A DNA stretch of 49,949 nt, taken from DATBFX01 sp036558305. Lineage in GTDB: Bacteria > Chloroflexota > Chloroflexia > Thermomicrobiales > UBA6265. The notes beneath the pieces are model-generated. The model saw only the letters and a program-made list of their open reading frames with translations, searched no databases and was not told the DNA's origin. Position numbers and translations under genes: made by a program. The stretch spans positions 1-49,949 of the forward strand of contig DATBFX010000458.1 of assembly GCA_036558305.1 (NCBI GenBank), in the 5' to 3' direction. Of the stretch, positions 32,028 through 40,400 are shown piece after piece. The first letter of the stretch is position 1. Each line of letters begins with the position of its first letter.

Positions 32028-33192
32028 TTGTGAACCTTTCGTCCTCCCCGATCGCCTGGAGCAATTTTGCCAGCAGGGCGGTCCGCGGCATGATGCTGCT
32101 CTGCAAGATGTACTCGTCCGGACCGTGGTCGAGACCGCCGATCGGTCCGAGTCCGTCCAAGCCCGGTGTTCCGGCGTGGCAGGCGAAACTCACGTCTGAC
32201 CCGCCGCCCGTTTTCGCTCCCTTCAGCGGGAATCCGAGTTCGCCGGCGATCCGGATCGCGTGCTCCTCCAAACGAATCGTTCCCGCCGTCCGTTCCATCG
32301 CGGGCATCCCCGCGCCGGCGTCCGCGTGAACCGCGACGTCGACGCCGGGGACCCAGGGTGTTGCCGCGGTCTGTCGAAACGCCTCGGTCAGCTCGTTCAA
32401 GTCGGCGACCGACCAGGCGCGCAGGTCGAAGAGCGCCTTCGCGCGGTCGGCCACGATGTTCGGATTGGCGCCGCCCTCGATTCGCCCCGGATTGATGGTC
32501 ATCCCGTCCTTCATCCCGTTCAGCTTGAAGGTCTCGACGATGACGTTTGCCAGCGCCAGCGTCGCGCTCCGGCCCTTCTCCGGTTCGACACCGGCGTGCG
32601 CCGACTTGCCGATCGCTTCGACGGTCAGCCACCGGGTTGCCTTGCGGGCGGTCACGATGTCGCCGTTCTCGCGGGCGGCTTCGAGGGTGAGGACGGCGTC
32701 GTGGCGCGGCCCTTCGGTTTTGAGCAAATCCGCCGAGTGCCGCTGCTCGATCTCCTCGTCCGAGACGATGACGAGGGTGATCGTGCCGTAGTCATTCCAG
32801 CCGGCCTGGTCGAGCGCGCGAACGGCATACAGACCGGCCAAAATGCCGGCCTTCATGTCGCACGTCCCCGGTCCCATCAGGCGGTCGCCGACGAGCGTCA
32901 CCGGTCGCTGCGCCGCCGTCCCCTTGGGATAGACCGTGTCGGCGTGGCCGAGCAGCAAGACCCTCGCACGGCCCTGACCTTGGCGACGCGCAATGAGGTC
33001 GTCGCCCCACCGCTCCTGGCGGTTGCGCTCGACCGAGAATCCGGCCTCGCGCAGGTTGGTTTCCAACCACCCTTGGACGGCGTCGACGCCCCCTTTGTCG
33101 TCGGTCCCGGAGTCGATTCCGGCGAGGTGGCGGAGATCGGCGAGGTAATCGTCGAGGTGTTGTTCGAGGTAGGAGACGATCGGGTCCGGCAT
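32020..33192 (-). CDS. M20-family metallopeptidase (glutamate carboxypeptidase like)
   Basis: 390 residues. Zinc site segments are VLLLGHADTVYPKGT (His, Asp; about 75-90), GPGTCDMKAG (Asp), VSDEEIEQ (catalytic Glu pair; about 145) and the terminal LDHGPDEYI (His). An insertion domain (about 180-290) carries SAHAGVEPEKG. These are features of CPG2-type enzymes that remove C-terminal glutamate or cleave acyl-glutamates. There is no signal peptide. ATG 33192 has AAGG upstream. Next to a glutamylating ligase and an aminotransferase it may remove glutamate from an intermediate; that role is inferred. Confidence 0.88.
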   Translation of the reverse strand: MPDPIVSYLEQHLDDYLADLRHLAGIDSGTDDKGGVDAVQGWLETNLREAGFSVERNRQERWGDDLIARRQGQGRARVLLLGHADTVYPKGTAAQRPVTLVGDRLMGPGTCDMKAGILAGLYAVRALDQAGWNDYGTITLVIVSDEEIEQRHSADLLKTEGPRHDAVLTLEAARENGDIVTARKATRWLTVEAIGKSAHAGVEPEKGRSATLALANVIVETFKLNGMKDGMTINPGRIEGGANPNIVADRAKALFDLRAWSVADLNELTEAFRQTAATPWVPGVDVAVHADAGAGMPAMERTAGTIRLEEHAIRIAGELGFPLKGAKTGGGSDVSFACHAGTPGLDGLGPIGGLDHGPDEYILQSSIMPRTALLAKLLQAIGEDERFTNA

Positions 33193-33213
33193 TCGACGCC
33201 TTTCGACATTGTA

Positions 33214-33283
33214 GGGGCGGACCGCCGTGTCCGCCCTCGTCGTACGCGGCATTCGAACCAGGGCGGACACGGCGGTCCGCCCC
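33214..33283. repeat. GGGCGGACCGCC-type inverted repeat, copy 1
   Basis: Perfect 23-bp arms, GGGGCGGACCGCCGTGTCCG on the left (33214 on) and its reverse complement ending at 33283, around 24 bp. Each arm is itself nearly palindromic. It lies in the 118-bp gap between the aminotransferase and M20 genes. A second copy is at 47220-47292. Confidence 0.8.
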
Positions 33284-33310
33284 GACGACGATGCGCCGCG
33301 TTTCATCCTC

Positions 33311-34660
33311 TCACCAGCCCGCGTACTGCGCCACCGTTTCGTCGCTGACCTTTCCGGCGAGGACGTCGGCGATCGCCTGGTCGAGGATGGCCACGCCTTC
33401 GTCGATCTCGTCATGGGTGAGGATGAGCGGCGGGGTGATCTCCAGGACGTTCCCCCAATTACCGGCGTAGTAGACGATCAGACCGAGTTCGAAAGCGCGG
33501 TAGACGATCTTGGCGGCGACCGGTTGGTTCGGTTCCTTGCTCGCACGGTCGGTGACCAACTCGACGCCCTGGATCATGCCGAGACCGCGGACGTCGCCGA
33601 CGATGTCGTACTTCGCAAGCACTTCGGACAGCCGCTGGTTCAGGTACTTGCCGTTTTCCGCCGACCGTTCGACCAGACCTTCGCGCTCGATGACGTCGAT
33701 CGTGGCTAGGCCGGCCGCGCAACTGGTCGCGTTCCCCGACGTCGTGAAGAGCGCCAAGCCCGTCCCCACGTCCAGGACCTCTTTGCGGCCGACGATCGCA
33801 CTCAACGGCAACCCGCCGCCGAGCGACTTGCCGAGGAGGACGAGGTCCGCGGCGATCTCGCCGTGTTCGTAGGCAAACCAACGGCCGGTCCGGCCCAGAC
33901 CGACCTTGATCTCGTCGACGACGAGGAGGATGCCGTGGCGATCGCAGAGCGCCCGCAGTTTCGGCATGAAGTCGGGCGGCGGCACGACGTCGCCGCCGTC
34001 GCTCTGGACCGCCTCGGCGAAGATCGCCGCGACGTCGCCGGGCGGGCAGATCGTTTTGAAGAGGTAGTTCTCCAGGAACTCGAGGCATTGGTCCGTGACG
34101 TTGCCGGTTCCGTCGCCGAAGGGGTTGCGGTACGGATTCGGATAGGGGATCTTGGTCACGTGCCCGCCACCGACGGTCGTCAGGGACGGATGGGCCGAGA
34201 GACCCATCGTCGCGTCGGTGGTGCCGTGCCAACTGCCGATGAACGACACGACGCGCCGCCGCCCGGTCGCCCGCAGGATGAGCCGTTGCGCGGCCTCGCT
34301 CGCGTCCGAACCGGAGAGACCGAACCAGGACTTCTTCTCGAAGTCCCCCGGCACGAGCGAGACGAGTTTCTCCGCCAAATCGACCGCTGGAAGGTTGATG
34401 CCGGACAGGAGGCCGCCGTACGTCGTCTGGCCGAGTTGCCTCGCGATCGCCTCCCGCACGTACTCATTGCTGTACCCCAGGTGAACGAGCGCCCAACCCG
34501 CGCCGAAGTCCAGGTATCGCTTCCCCTCGACGTCGAACAGGTACGGCCCCTCGCCGCGTTCGAGGACGAACGGGTAGTAGCGGATTTTCAGCGCGTCCGC
34601 GACGTAGCGACGGTCGCGCGCGATCACCTCGGTTGCGGTGGACGTTGCCGTGGCTGACAT
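33311..34660 (-). CDS. Class III PLP-dependent aminotransferase
   Basis: 449 residues. It moves an amino group, usually from an omega-amine, to a keto acid. Signatures are GYSNEYVREAIARQL, SGSDASEAAQRLI (cofactor phosphate), IGSWHGTTDATMG, LVVDEIKVGLGRTGRWFAYEH (Asp to the pyridine nitrogen) and LLGKSLGGGLPLSA with the PLP lysine (about 278). It fits 4-aminobutyrate, putrescine or ornithine-type enzymes; which one cannot be told. It lies 21 bp after livM and upstream of the M20 gene, so it joins the transporter genes to the catabolic genes. Confidence 0.9.
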   Translation of the reverse strand: MSATATSTATEVIARDRRYVADALKIRYYPFVLERGEGPYLFDVEGKRYLDFGAGWALVHLGYSNEYVREAIARQLGQTTYGGLLSGINLPAVDLAEKLVSLVPGDFEKKSWFGLSGSDASEAAQRLILRATGRRRVVSFIGSWHGTTDATMGLSAHPSLTTVGGGHVTKIPYPNPYRNPFGDGTGNVTDQCLEFLENYLFKTICPPGDVAAIFAEAVQSDGGDVVPPPDFMPKLRALCDRHGILLVVDEIKVGLGRTGRWFAYEHGEIAADLVLLGKSLGGGLPLSAIVGRKEVLDVGTGLALFTTSGNATSCAAGLATIDVIEREGLVERSAENGKYLNQRLSEVLAKYDIVGDVRGLGMIQGVELVTDRASKEPNQPVAAKIVYRAFELGLIVYYAGNWGNVLEITPPLILTHDEIDEGVAILDQAIADVLAGKVSDETVAQYAGW

Positions 34661-34681
34661 CGGTTTACCTCCCCGGCGAAG

Positions 34682-35806
34682 CTAGGACGACGGTTCGACG
34701 CTCGGTCCAATTTCGGCAGGAATACGTCGTCGCTGCCGCCGGCGGCGCCATCCGCCCGACGGCCAGACGATCTCGCGGCCACCCGTCAACCCGGATGGGC
34801 GGACGATCAGCACGAGGATCATCGCGACGGCGACGACAATTTCGGTGAACCCGACCAACTGGAACGGGATCAACCTGCCGAAGGACGTCTCGGTGGAGCG
34901 CTGGATGTTGACCCAATTTTCGAGCTGCCTCAACTCCTCCGAGGTCAGCGCGACCGCGATCGCGCCGACGACGGCGCCGCTGACGCTGCGCGGTCCGCCG
35001 ATGATCAGCATCGCGACGATCAGGAACGTCTCGTGGATGTAGAAGTTGTTGGGGGAGAAGGTCTGGATGAAGTGCGCCCAGAGTCCGCCGGCGAGACCAC
35101 TGAAAAAGACGCTGAGGACCCAGGCCAGCCACTGCATCAGCGACGCGTTGATGCCGAGACTCGCCGCGGCGTCTTCGTCTTCGCGCGTGGCCCGCAGCTT
35201 GAGTCCAACGGAAGACTCCTTGAACGCGCACGCCACCGCCACCGCGAGCGCGGCCCAGGCAAACGCCGTCCAGAGTCCCGTGTACTTCGGAATGCCGAGG
35301 ACGGTCCGGGCCCCGCGCGTCACCTCTTGCCATTGCAGGGCAACCCGGTTGACGACGATCAAGAAGGCGAAGGTGGCGATCGTGAACGAGGCGCCGCGCA
35401 GGCGAATGAAGGCGATACCGATCACCGCGCCGAGCGCGGTCGCGATCAGCGCCCCGAGCACGATCGAAACGACGAACCCCTGATGCTGCTTGTAGAGCCA
35501 CCAATCCCTCGGCATGTCGGGAAGGGCGACCCGCTTCTGTTTCTGCGTGAGGGAAAACCAGATCGACCCGTAGGCGCCGACGGCGACGAAGGCGTACTGA
35601 CCGAACGAGCCCAAGCCCGAGTTCCCCATGAACATCTGGAGCGCCACGGCGAGTAACAGGTCGATGAACATGACGGTGACGACGCGCTCGAAGACGACGT
35701 CGCCCCGGGCCTCCGTGAAAAAACCGATCAGCGCCATCGCGCCGATCAGAATGACCGGCGTCGACAGGCGCCGCAGGGCGGTTGTGGTCGACGGAGCCGC
35801 CGTCAC
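34682..35806 (-). CDS. livM: Branched-chain amino acid type ABC permease LivM
   Basis: 374 residues, about ten hydrophobic helices from residue 18 to 340. Typical LivM segments are NSGLGSFGQYAFVAVGAYG, FIRLRGASFTIATFAFL, VGLKLRATREDEDAAASLGIN (ATPase contact loop), LAGGLWAHFIQTFSPNNF and LIIGGPRSVSGAVVGA. GTG 35806 overlaps the livH stop (GTGA) and has GAGGGAAG six bases upstream. The C-terminus is extended by about 25 basic residues. Despite the family name, Liv-type systems also import amides, polyamines and urea. Confidence 0.93.
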   Translation of the reverse strand: MTAAPSTTTALRRLSTPVILIGAMALIGFFTEARGDVVFERVVTVMFIDLLLAVALQMFMGNSGLGSFGQYAFVAVGAYGSIWFSLTQKQKRVALPDMPRDWWLYKQHQGFVVSIVLGALIATALGAVIGIAFIRLRGASFTIATFAFLIVVNRVALQWQEVTRGARTVLGIPKYTGLWTAFAWAALAVAVACAFKESSVGLKLRATREDEDAAASLGINASLMQWLAWVLSVFFSGLAGGLWAHFIQTFSPNNFYIHETFLIVAMLIIGGPRSVSGAVVGAIAVALTSEELRQLENWVNIQRSTETSFGRLIPFQLVGFTEIVVAVAMILVLIVRPSGLTGGREIVWPSGGWRRRRQRRRIPAEIGPSVEPSS

Positions 35807-36693
35807 CGTGCTTCCCTCGAATAGAGCGGGCGGACGAGCCCCTGCGGCCGGATCAGCAAGACGACGATGACGATCCCGAACATCACCGCATCGCGGTAGT
35901 TGTTGACGCCCTGGGGCAACCAGGTCTGCAATCCCATCGTCAGGAAACCGAGGACGTAGCCCCCGAGCACCGCGCCCTTCAACGTGTCCATCCCCCCGAC
36001 GACCGAGGCGATGAAGGCGATCAGGACCGGTTGCAGACCGACCGACGGCCAGACCTGCCCCGTGCGCCCGATCCAAAAGAGGGCGACGACGCCGGCCATG
36101 AAACCGCTGACGGCGAAGGCGGCGGCGATGACCCGATTTGCCCGCACCCCGACCAACCGCGTCATCGTGAAGTCGTCGGCGGCGGCGCGGAGGGATAGCC
36201 CGATGATCGTGCGGCGCAGGAAGATCGTCAGGACGCCGAGGGCGATCAGGCTGACGAATAACCCGATGACGTCGACGATCTTCACGCTCACGTTCCCGAT
36301 TTCGACGTTCTTGATGAAGAGGTCTGGCAACCGCGGCGCCCGCGGTCGCGGCGAGATCGTGAGGAGGGCGATGTTTTGCAGGAGATTGCTGACGGCGAAG
36401 GAGGTGATCAGCATCGTCGTCGGTGAGGTATTTCGCACCGGCCGGAAAGCGATGCGCTCCATCAACACGCCGGCGATCACCGCCGCAACCACGCTCAGGA
36501 TCGCGACGACGATCCACGGCAGCGGACTGCGCCCGAACAGGAGCAGACCGTAGCCCGCCACCATGATCAATTCGCCGTACGCGAAATTGACCAGGTGCAG
36601 GATCCCGTAGACGATGACGAGACCGAGCGCCATCAGCGCGTACAGTCCGCCCAACGACAGCGCCGAGATCACGTATTGAATCGCCTGATCCAC
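35803..36693 (-). CDS. livH: Branched-chain amino acid type ABC permease LivH
   Basis: 296 residues, eight or so helices. Typical LivH segments are LGGLYALMALGLVIVYGI, HLVNFAYGELIM, RPVRNTSPTTMLI, LRAAADDFTMTRLVGVRAN (ATPase contact loop), VSGFMAGVVAL and GGMDTLKGAVLGGYVLG. GTG 36693 lies 12 bp after livF, and the stop overlaps the livM start by four bases. Confidence 0.93.
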   Translation of the reverse strand: MDQAIQYVISALSLGGLYALMALGLVIVYGILHLVNFAYGELIMVAGYGLLLFGRSPLPWIVVAILSVVAAVIAGVLMERIAFRPVRNTSPTTMLITSFAVSNLLQNIALLTISPRPRAPRLPDLFIKNVEIGNVSVKIVDVIGLFVSLIALGVLTIFLRRTIIGLSLRAAADDFTMTRLVGVRANRVIAAAFAVSGFMAGVVALFWIGRTGQVWPSVGLQPVLIAFIASVVGGMDTLKGAVLGGYVLGFLTMGLQTWLPQGVNNYRDAVMFGIVIVVLLIRPQGLVRPLYSREAR

Positions 36694-36705
36694 GGTGTCA
36701 GGTCC

Positions 36706-37461
36706 TCACGCGGTCGGCGTCGCGGCCGGGGCGGCTGCCGCCGGCCGGACGCCACCCCCAAGGTACGCGCGTTCGACGTCGGCCTGCTGCCGGATCTCCG
36801 CCGGGGTACCGGCGAACTCGACCCGACCGGTGTTGAGCAGGTAGACGCGGTTCGCGATGTCGAGCGTCATCCGCACGTTCTGCTCGACCAGCAAGATGGT
36901 GACGCCGAGCTCGCGCATCTGCACGATCAGCCGGAACACGTCGGCGACCAGCTTCGGCGCGAGACCGAGCGACGGTTCGTCCATCAGCATCAGCTTCGGG
37001 CGCGACATCATCGCCCGCGCCACGGCCAGCATCTGCTGCTGCCCGCCGGACAATTTGCCCGCCGGTTGTTGGAGCCGCTCGCCCAGGATCGGGAAAAAGG
37101 TGCACCAGCGGTCGAGATCCTGCTGCACCTGCGTCCGGTCCGCGACGATCGCCGCGCCCAGGCGCAGGTTCTCCTCGACGGTGAGCGACGGGAAGATGCG
37201 CCGGCCCTCCATCACCGGGGCGATCCCGCGCCGCAGGATCGTCTCCGGCGACTGACCGATCAGCGAGGCGCCGAGGTAGTCGATCCGGCCTTGTACCGGG
37301 CGGACGACGCCCATCACGCTGAGCATCGTCGTGCTCTTGCCGGCGCCGTTGACGCCGATCAGCCCGACGATTTCGCCCTCCTCGACCGAGAGCGAGATAC
37401 CACGCAGGGCCGTCACGGCGCCGTAGCGGACGTGGAGGTTGTCAATGGAGAGCAGGCTCAC
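36706..37461 (-). CDS. livF: Branched-chain amino acid type ABC ATPase LivF
   Basis: 251 residues. Walker A GVNGAGKST (about 37-45), signature LSGGQQQMLAVARAMM (about 137), Walker B LMLMDEPSLGLAP and H-loop replaced by the LLVEQNVRMTL typical of LivF. GTG 37461 lies inside the end of livG (20-bp overlap). A short Ala/Pro-rich tail follows the domain. Confidence 0.93.
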   Translation of the reverse strand: MSLLSIDNLHVRYGAVTALRGISLSVEEGEIVGLIGVNGAGKSTTMLSVMGVVRPVQGRIDYLGASLIGQSPETILRRGIAPVMEGRRIFPSLTVEENLRLGAAIVADRTQVQQDLDRWCTFFPILGERLQQPAGKLSGGQQQMLAVARAMMSRPKLMLMDEPSLGLAPKLVADVFRLIVQMRELGVTILLVEQNVRMTLDIANRVYLLNTGRVEFAGTPAEIRQQADVERAYLGGGVRPAAAAPAATPTA

Positions 37462-38203
37462 CCGACTCGACCTCGGTTCCCAGGTAGGCTTCGATCACCG
37501 CCGGTTCCCGCCGGACCTGGTCCGGCGTTCCCTCCGCGATCGTCTTGCCGTAGTTCAGGACGTGGATGCGGTCGCAGAGTCCCATGATCAACCGCATGTC
37601 GTGGTCGACGACCAGGATGCCGCAGCCGAGCTCCCGCCGGATGCGATCGAGCGTCGGCAGCAGGACCTCGACCTCCGCGTCGTTGAGCCCTGCGCCCGGT
37701 TCGTCCAACAGGAGAAACGACGGCCCGGTCGCCAGCGCCCGTGCGATCTCGACCCGCCGTTCCTCCCCCTGCGGCAGAATACTCGCCGGGACGTCGGCGA
37801 GGTGCGAGATACCGACCTGGGCGAGTGCGTCTTCCGCCCGCCCTCTCGCCTGCCGCCGGGAAGCGCCGCCCGCGCTGATCGCCGCGACCTCGACGTTCTC
37901 GCGAACCGAAAAGTCCTTGAACAACTTGACGACCTGAAACGTCCGCGCCAACCCGGCCTTGGCGATCCGGTGCGGCGGCCAACCGGTGATCTCCGTGCCG
38001 CCCGCGTAGACCTGCCCGCTGGTGATCTCCAGCAACCCGGTCAGGACGTTGATCGTCGTCGTCTTCCCCGAGCCATTGGGGCCGATCAGACCGACGATCT
38101 CGCCGCGGGACAGTGCCAGGCTGACGCCGTCGACGGCACGCAGCCCGGCGAAGTCCTTCGTGACGTTCTTCGCGACGAGACCATCGGCAGGAGTGTCGGA
38201 CAC
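37442..38203 (-). CDS. livG: Branched-chain amino acid type ABC ATPase LivG
   Basis: 253 residues. Walker A GPNGSGKTT (about 40-48), FQVVKLFKDFSVRENV, LPQGEERRVEIARALAT in place of the usual LSYGQQR signature, Walker B FLLLDEPGAGLN and ILVVDHDMRLIMGLCDRIHVLNYG. The signature motif is shifted to PQGEERR, slightly unusual but seen in LivG proteins. GTG 38203 is 26 bp after livK, with GAGAGG upstream. The frame is open further upstream antisense-like through livK, which is ignored. Confidence 0.92.
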   Translation of the reverse strand: MSDTPADGLVAKNVTKDFAGLRAVDGVSLALSRGEIVGLIGPNGSGKTTTINVLTGLLEITSGQVYAGGTEITGWPPHRIAKAGLARTFQVVKLFKDFSVRENVEVAAISAGGASRRQARGRAEDALAQVGISHLADVPASILPQGEERRVEIARALATGPSFLLLDEPGAGLNDAEVEVLLPTLDRIRRELGCGILVVDHDMRLIMGLCDRIHVLNYGKTIAEGTPDQVRREPAVIEAYLGTEVESGEPALH

Positions 38204-38229
38204 CGCGAGCTGCCTCTCGGGCGGGGCAG

Positions 38230-39426
38230 TTACCCGCCGATTTCCGGTGTCCAATCCGGTTTCAGCCGCTGCACGAACGTCGGTTTCCCGTCCTTCACCT
38301 CGACGATGAATGCCTCCTTGTCGGGGAAGTGGCCGCTGGCGGCATCCGACCAGGTGAGTTTGCCGCTGAGCAGATCGAACTGGGTCCCCTCCAACGCCTT
38401 CGCGAGCGCGGCGCCTTCGGTCGTTCCGGCTTTGGTGATTCCCTGAGCGATCACCTGGATCGTGTCCCACCCCATCGCGTTGAAGGCGACTTCCGGCGGC
38501 CGACCGTACTCGGCCTGGAAGTCGGCGATGAACTGCTCCATCGCCGGACCGGTCTCCGGACCGATGAAACTGTGGGTCGAAATGTAGATGTCGTGGCCGA
38601 GTTCCGGACCGAGCGCCTTGTAGAAGTCGTCGGTGTCCATCGAGTCGCCGCCCATGAGGGGCGCGGTGACGCCGGCAGAGCGGATGTCGCGGATGATCGC
38701 CGAGTAGTCGGGCATCTGGGAGGCGACGAAGACGACGTCGGGCGCGGGGTTGAGCCCCTTCAACCGCTGCGCTTGCGCACTCGCCTGCATGTCGTTTTGC
38801 TGGTAGGTGTCCTCGCTGACGACCGTTCCCCCGAGGTGCTTCCACGTCTCGACGAAATACTGACCGAGCGACTTGGTGTACTCGGTGCCCTGGTCGACGA
38901 CCGTCGCCGCCGTGCGCCATCCCTTCACCTGGTAGGCGAACTGGGCCGCCGCCGCGCCCATCGTCTGGTTCCACATCGACAGCGTGAACTGCTTGTCGCC
39001 AAGCGCCTCCGAACCGTAGAGAGGTGAAGACGCGCAGAAGGAGATGCCGACGATCCCGGCCTCCTGGGCCGCCTGACCTGCCGGCGCCCCCATGTCGAAG
39101 TCGCATGGTGTGACCAAGACTTCGGCGCCCTTGTCGATGACTTCGCGCGCGACGTTGCCTTCCGTCGCCGTGTCCGACTTGCCGTCGAGGTCGATGATCT
39201 GCAACTGCCGACCGAGCACACCCCCACTCTCGTTGATCTTCTTGACCGCGAGTTTGGCGCCGAGCAGCGGCGGTCCGTCGTAGGCCGCCATCCAGCCGGT
39301 CTCGTGGATCGGCGCCCCGATGATGATCGGTTTCTGATCTTGCGCCCCCGCTCCGCGCGCGCCGGCGAACACGCCGGCGACGAGCAGCAGAGACAGCATG
39401 ACGACGGCGGGTCGCCTGAGTGTCAT
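38230..39426 (-). CDS. livK: Periplasmic-type amino-acid binding protein LivK
   Basis: 398 residues. The Sec signal (VVMLSLLLVAGVFAGARGAGAQ, about 8-29) is not followed by a lipobox Cys. The mature part is a type I binding protein: IIIGAPIHETGWMA, GAKLAVKKINESGGVLGRQLQII, VLVTPCDFDMGAPAGQAAQEAGI and AFNAMGWDTIQVIAQGITKAG. It is the first gene of the block, so it defines the imported compound, which I cannot name. ATG 39426 has GGAGGGAG upstream, behind a consensus promoter. Confidence 0.93.
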   Translation of the reverse strand: MTLRRPAVVMLSLLLVAGVFAGARGAGAQDQKPIIIGAPIHETGWMAAYDGPPLLGAKLAVKKINESGGVLGRQLQIIDLDGKSDTATEGNVAREVIDKGAEVLVTPCDFDMGAPAGQAAQEAGIVGISFCASSPLYGSEALGDKQFTLSMWNQTMGAAAAQFAYQVKGWRTAATVVDQGTEYTKSLGQYFVETWKHLGGTVVSEDTYQQNDMQASAQAQRLKGLNPAPDVVFVASQMPDYSAIIRDIRSAGVTAPLMGGDSMDTDDFYKALGPELGHDIYISTHSFIGPETGPAMEQFIADFQAEYGRPPEVAFNAMGWDTIQVIAQGITKAGTTEGAALAKALEGTQFDLLSGKLTWSDAASGHFPDKEAFIVEVKDGKPTFVQRLKPDWTPEIGG

Positions 39427-39477
39427 CGCACTCCCTCCTGACGTTTCGATCGTGCCGGTTCCTCGAAAATCTGCCCC

Positions 39478-39506
39478 CTTCTACGCCACCCGTCCCAGCC
39501 TGTCAA
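39478..39506 (-). promoter_or_regulatory. Consensus promoter of the liv-fol block
   Basis: On the minus strand TTGACA (39506-39501), a 17-bp spacer, then TAGAAG (39483-39478). Transcription should start near 39471, about 45 bp before livK. Confidence 0.8.
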
Positions 39507-39689
39507 GCCGGATCGGAACGCGATCCGCCCAGAGCGTCGCCGGGCACAGGTATCCAAGGATGCCTTGTCGCCGATTACACACTCGACGCACCCGCCGGGC
39601 TCGCCAATAGCCGGTTGCGACGGCGTCGTCCGTCCGTCACACTCCGCCCCCGACAGGTTCGATTTCGCGATTCCGATGGAGAGGAAACG

Positions 39690-40298
39690 ATGCCTTCGAC
39701 CAGGAGCACGCGACTCGCCGCGCTCGGGACCGCACTCGCCATCTTTTTGGTGGCGGCGAGTGGGGCGCCCGCGAATGCGCAACCGGAACCCGCCACGCCG
39801 TCGGCGACCGGTGCCGCCGCCTGCACGGTTGAGCCACGGACGTTCGATGACATCGCCAACCTCGCGAGCACACCGACGGCTGCCACTACCCCTGTCCCCG
39901 ACGGCGGCGCGCCGGCCGATCCAGACGTCGTTGCGGCGGTGACCGAGACGGTTCGCATGGCCGTCGCTTGCGCCAACGCCAACGATCCCCTCCGTTCGTT
40001 CGCCCTCTTCACGGACCGCTACCTGGCCGAGCGCTTCGGGCCCGCGCATCCCGACGATCTCGGCAGTCTCTTCGCCGCGCTCTCGCGGGACCCGACGCCG
40101 GCGGCGGACGTCGACGCGCTCAGGTTGGTCGGGGTCCGCGACGTCAAGATGGCCGCGGACGATCTCGTCGTGGCCACCGTCGTCACCGAAAACCGGGCAG
40201 ACCGGTATGTCGACCGCCTCGTCTTCCAGCGCGCAGGCGACCGCTGGTTGATCGACCAGTGGTCGCCCAGCGAAGACGGTGCCACGCCGACCGCCTGA
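39690..40298 (+). CDS. Small secreted protein, possibly NTF2/SnoaL-like
   Basis: 202 residues. The Sec signal is RLAALGTALAIFLVAASGAPANAQ (about 8-31). A Pro/Thr/Ala-rich segment with one Cys (AAACTVEPRTFDD) precedes a domain of about 110 residues: a helix AVTETVRMAVACANANDPLRSFALF, then TDRYLAERFG, and strands LRLVGVRDVKMAADDLVVATVV and DRLVFQRAGDRWLIDQWSP. A helix-then-curved-sheet pattern ending in RW.IDQ resembles NTF2-like domains. Function unknown. ATG 39690 has GGAGAGGAA upstream. It is divergent from livK. Confidence 0.75.
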   Translation: MPSTRSTRLAALGTALAIFLVAASGAPANAQPEPATPSATGAAACTVEPRTFDDIANLASTPTAATTPVPDGGAPADPDVVAAVTETVRMAVACANANDPLRSFALFTDRYLAERFGPAHPDDLGSLFAALSRDPTPAADVDALRLVGVRDVKMAADDLVVATVVTENRADRYVDRLVFQRAGDRWLIDQWSPSEDGATPTA

Positions 40299-40400
40299 CC
40301 ACTACCGCGCCCGCGCGGAAACGCATACCATGAGGACCGCAAATGATCGGGTCCCGTTCGCGGCGATCCATGCGCCCCGCCCACGGAGGACTTGACGACG

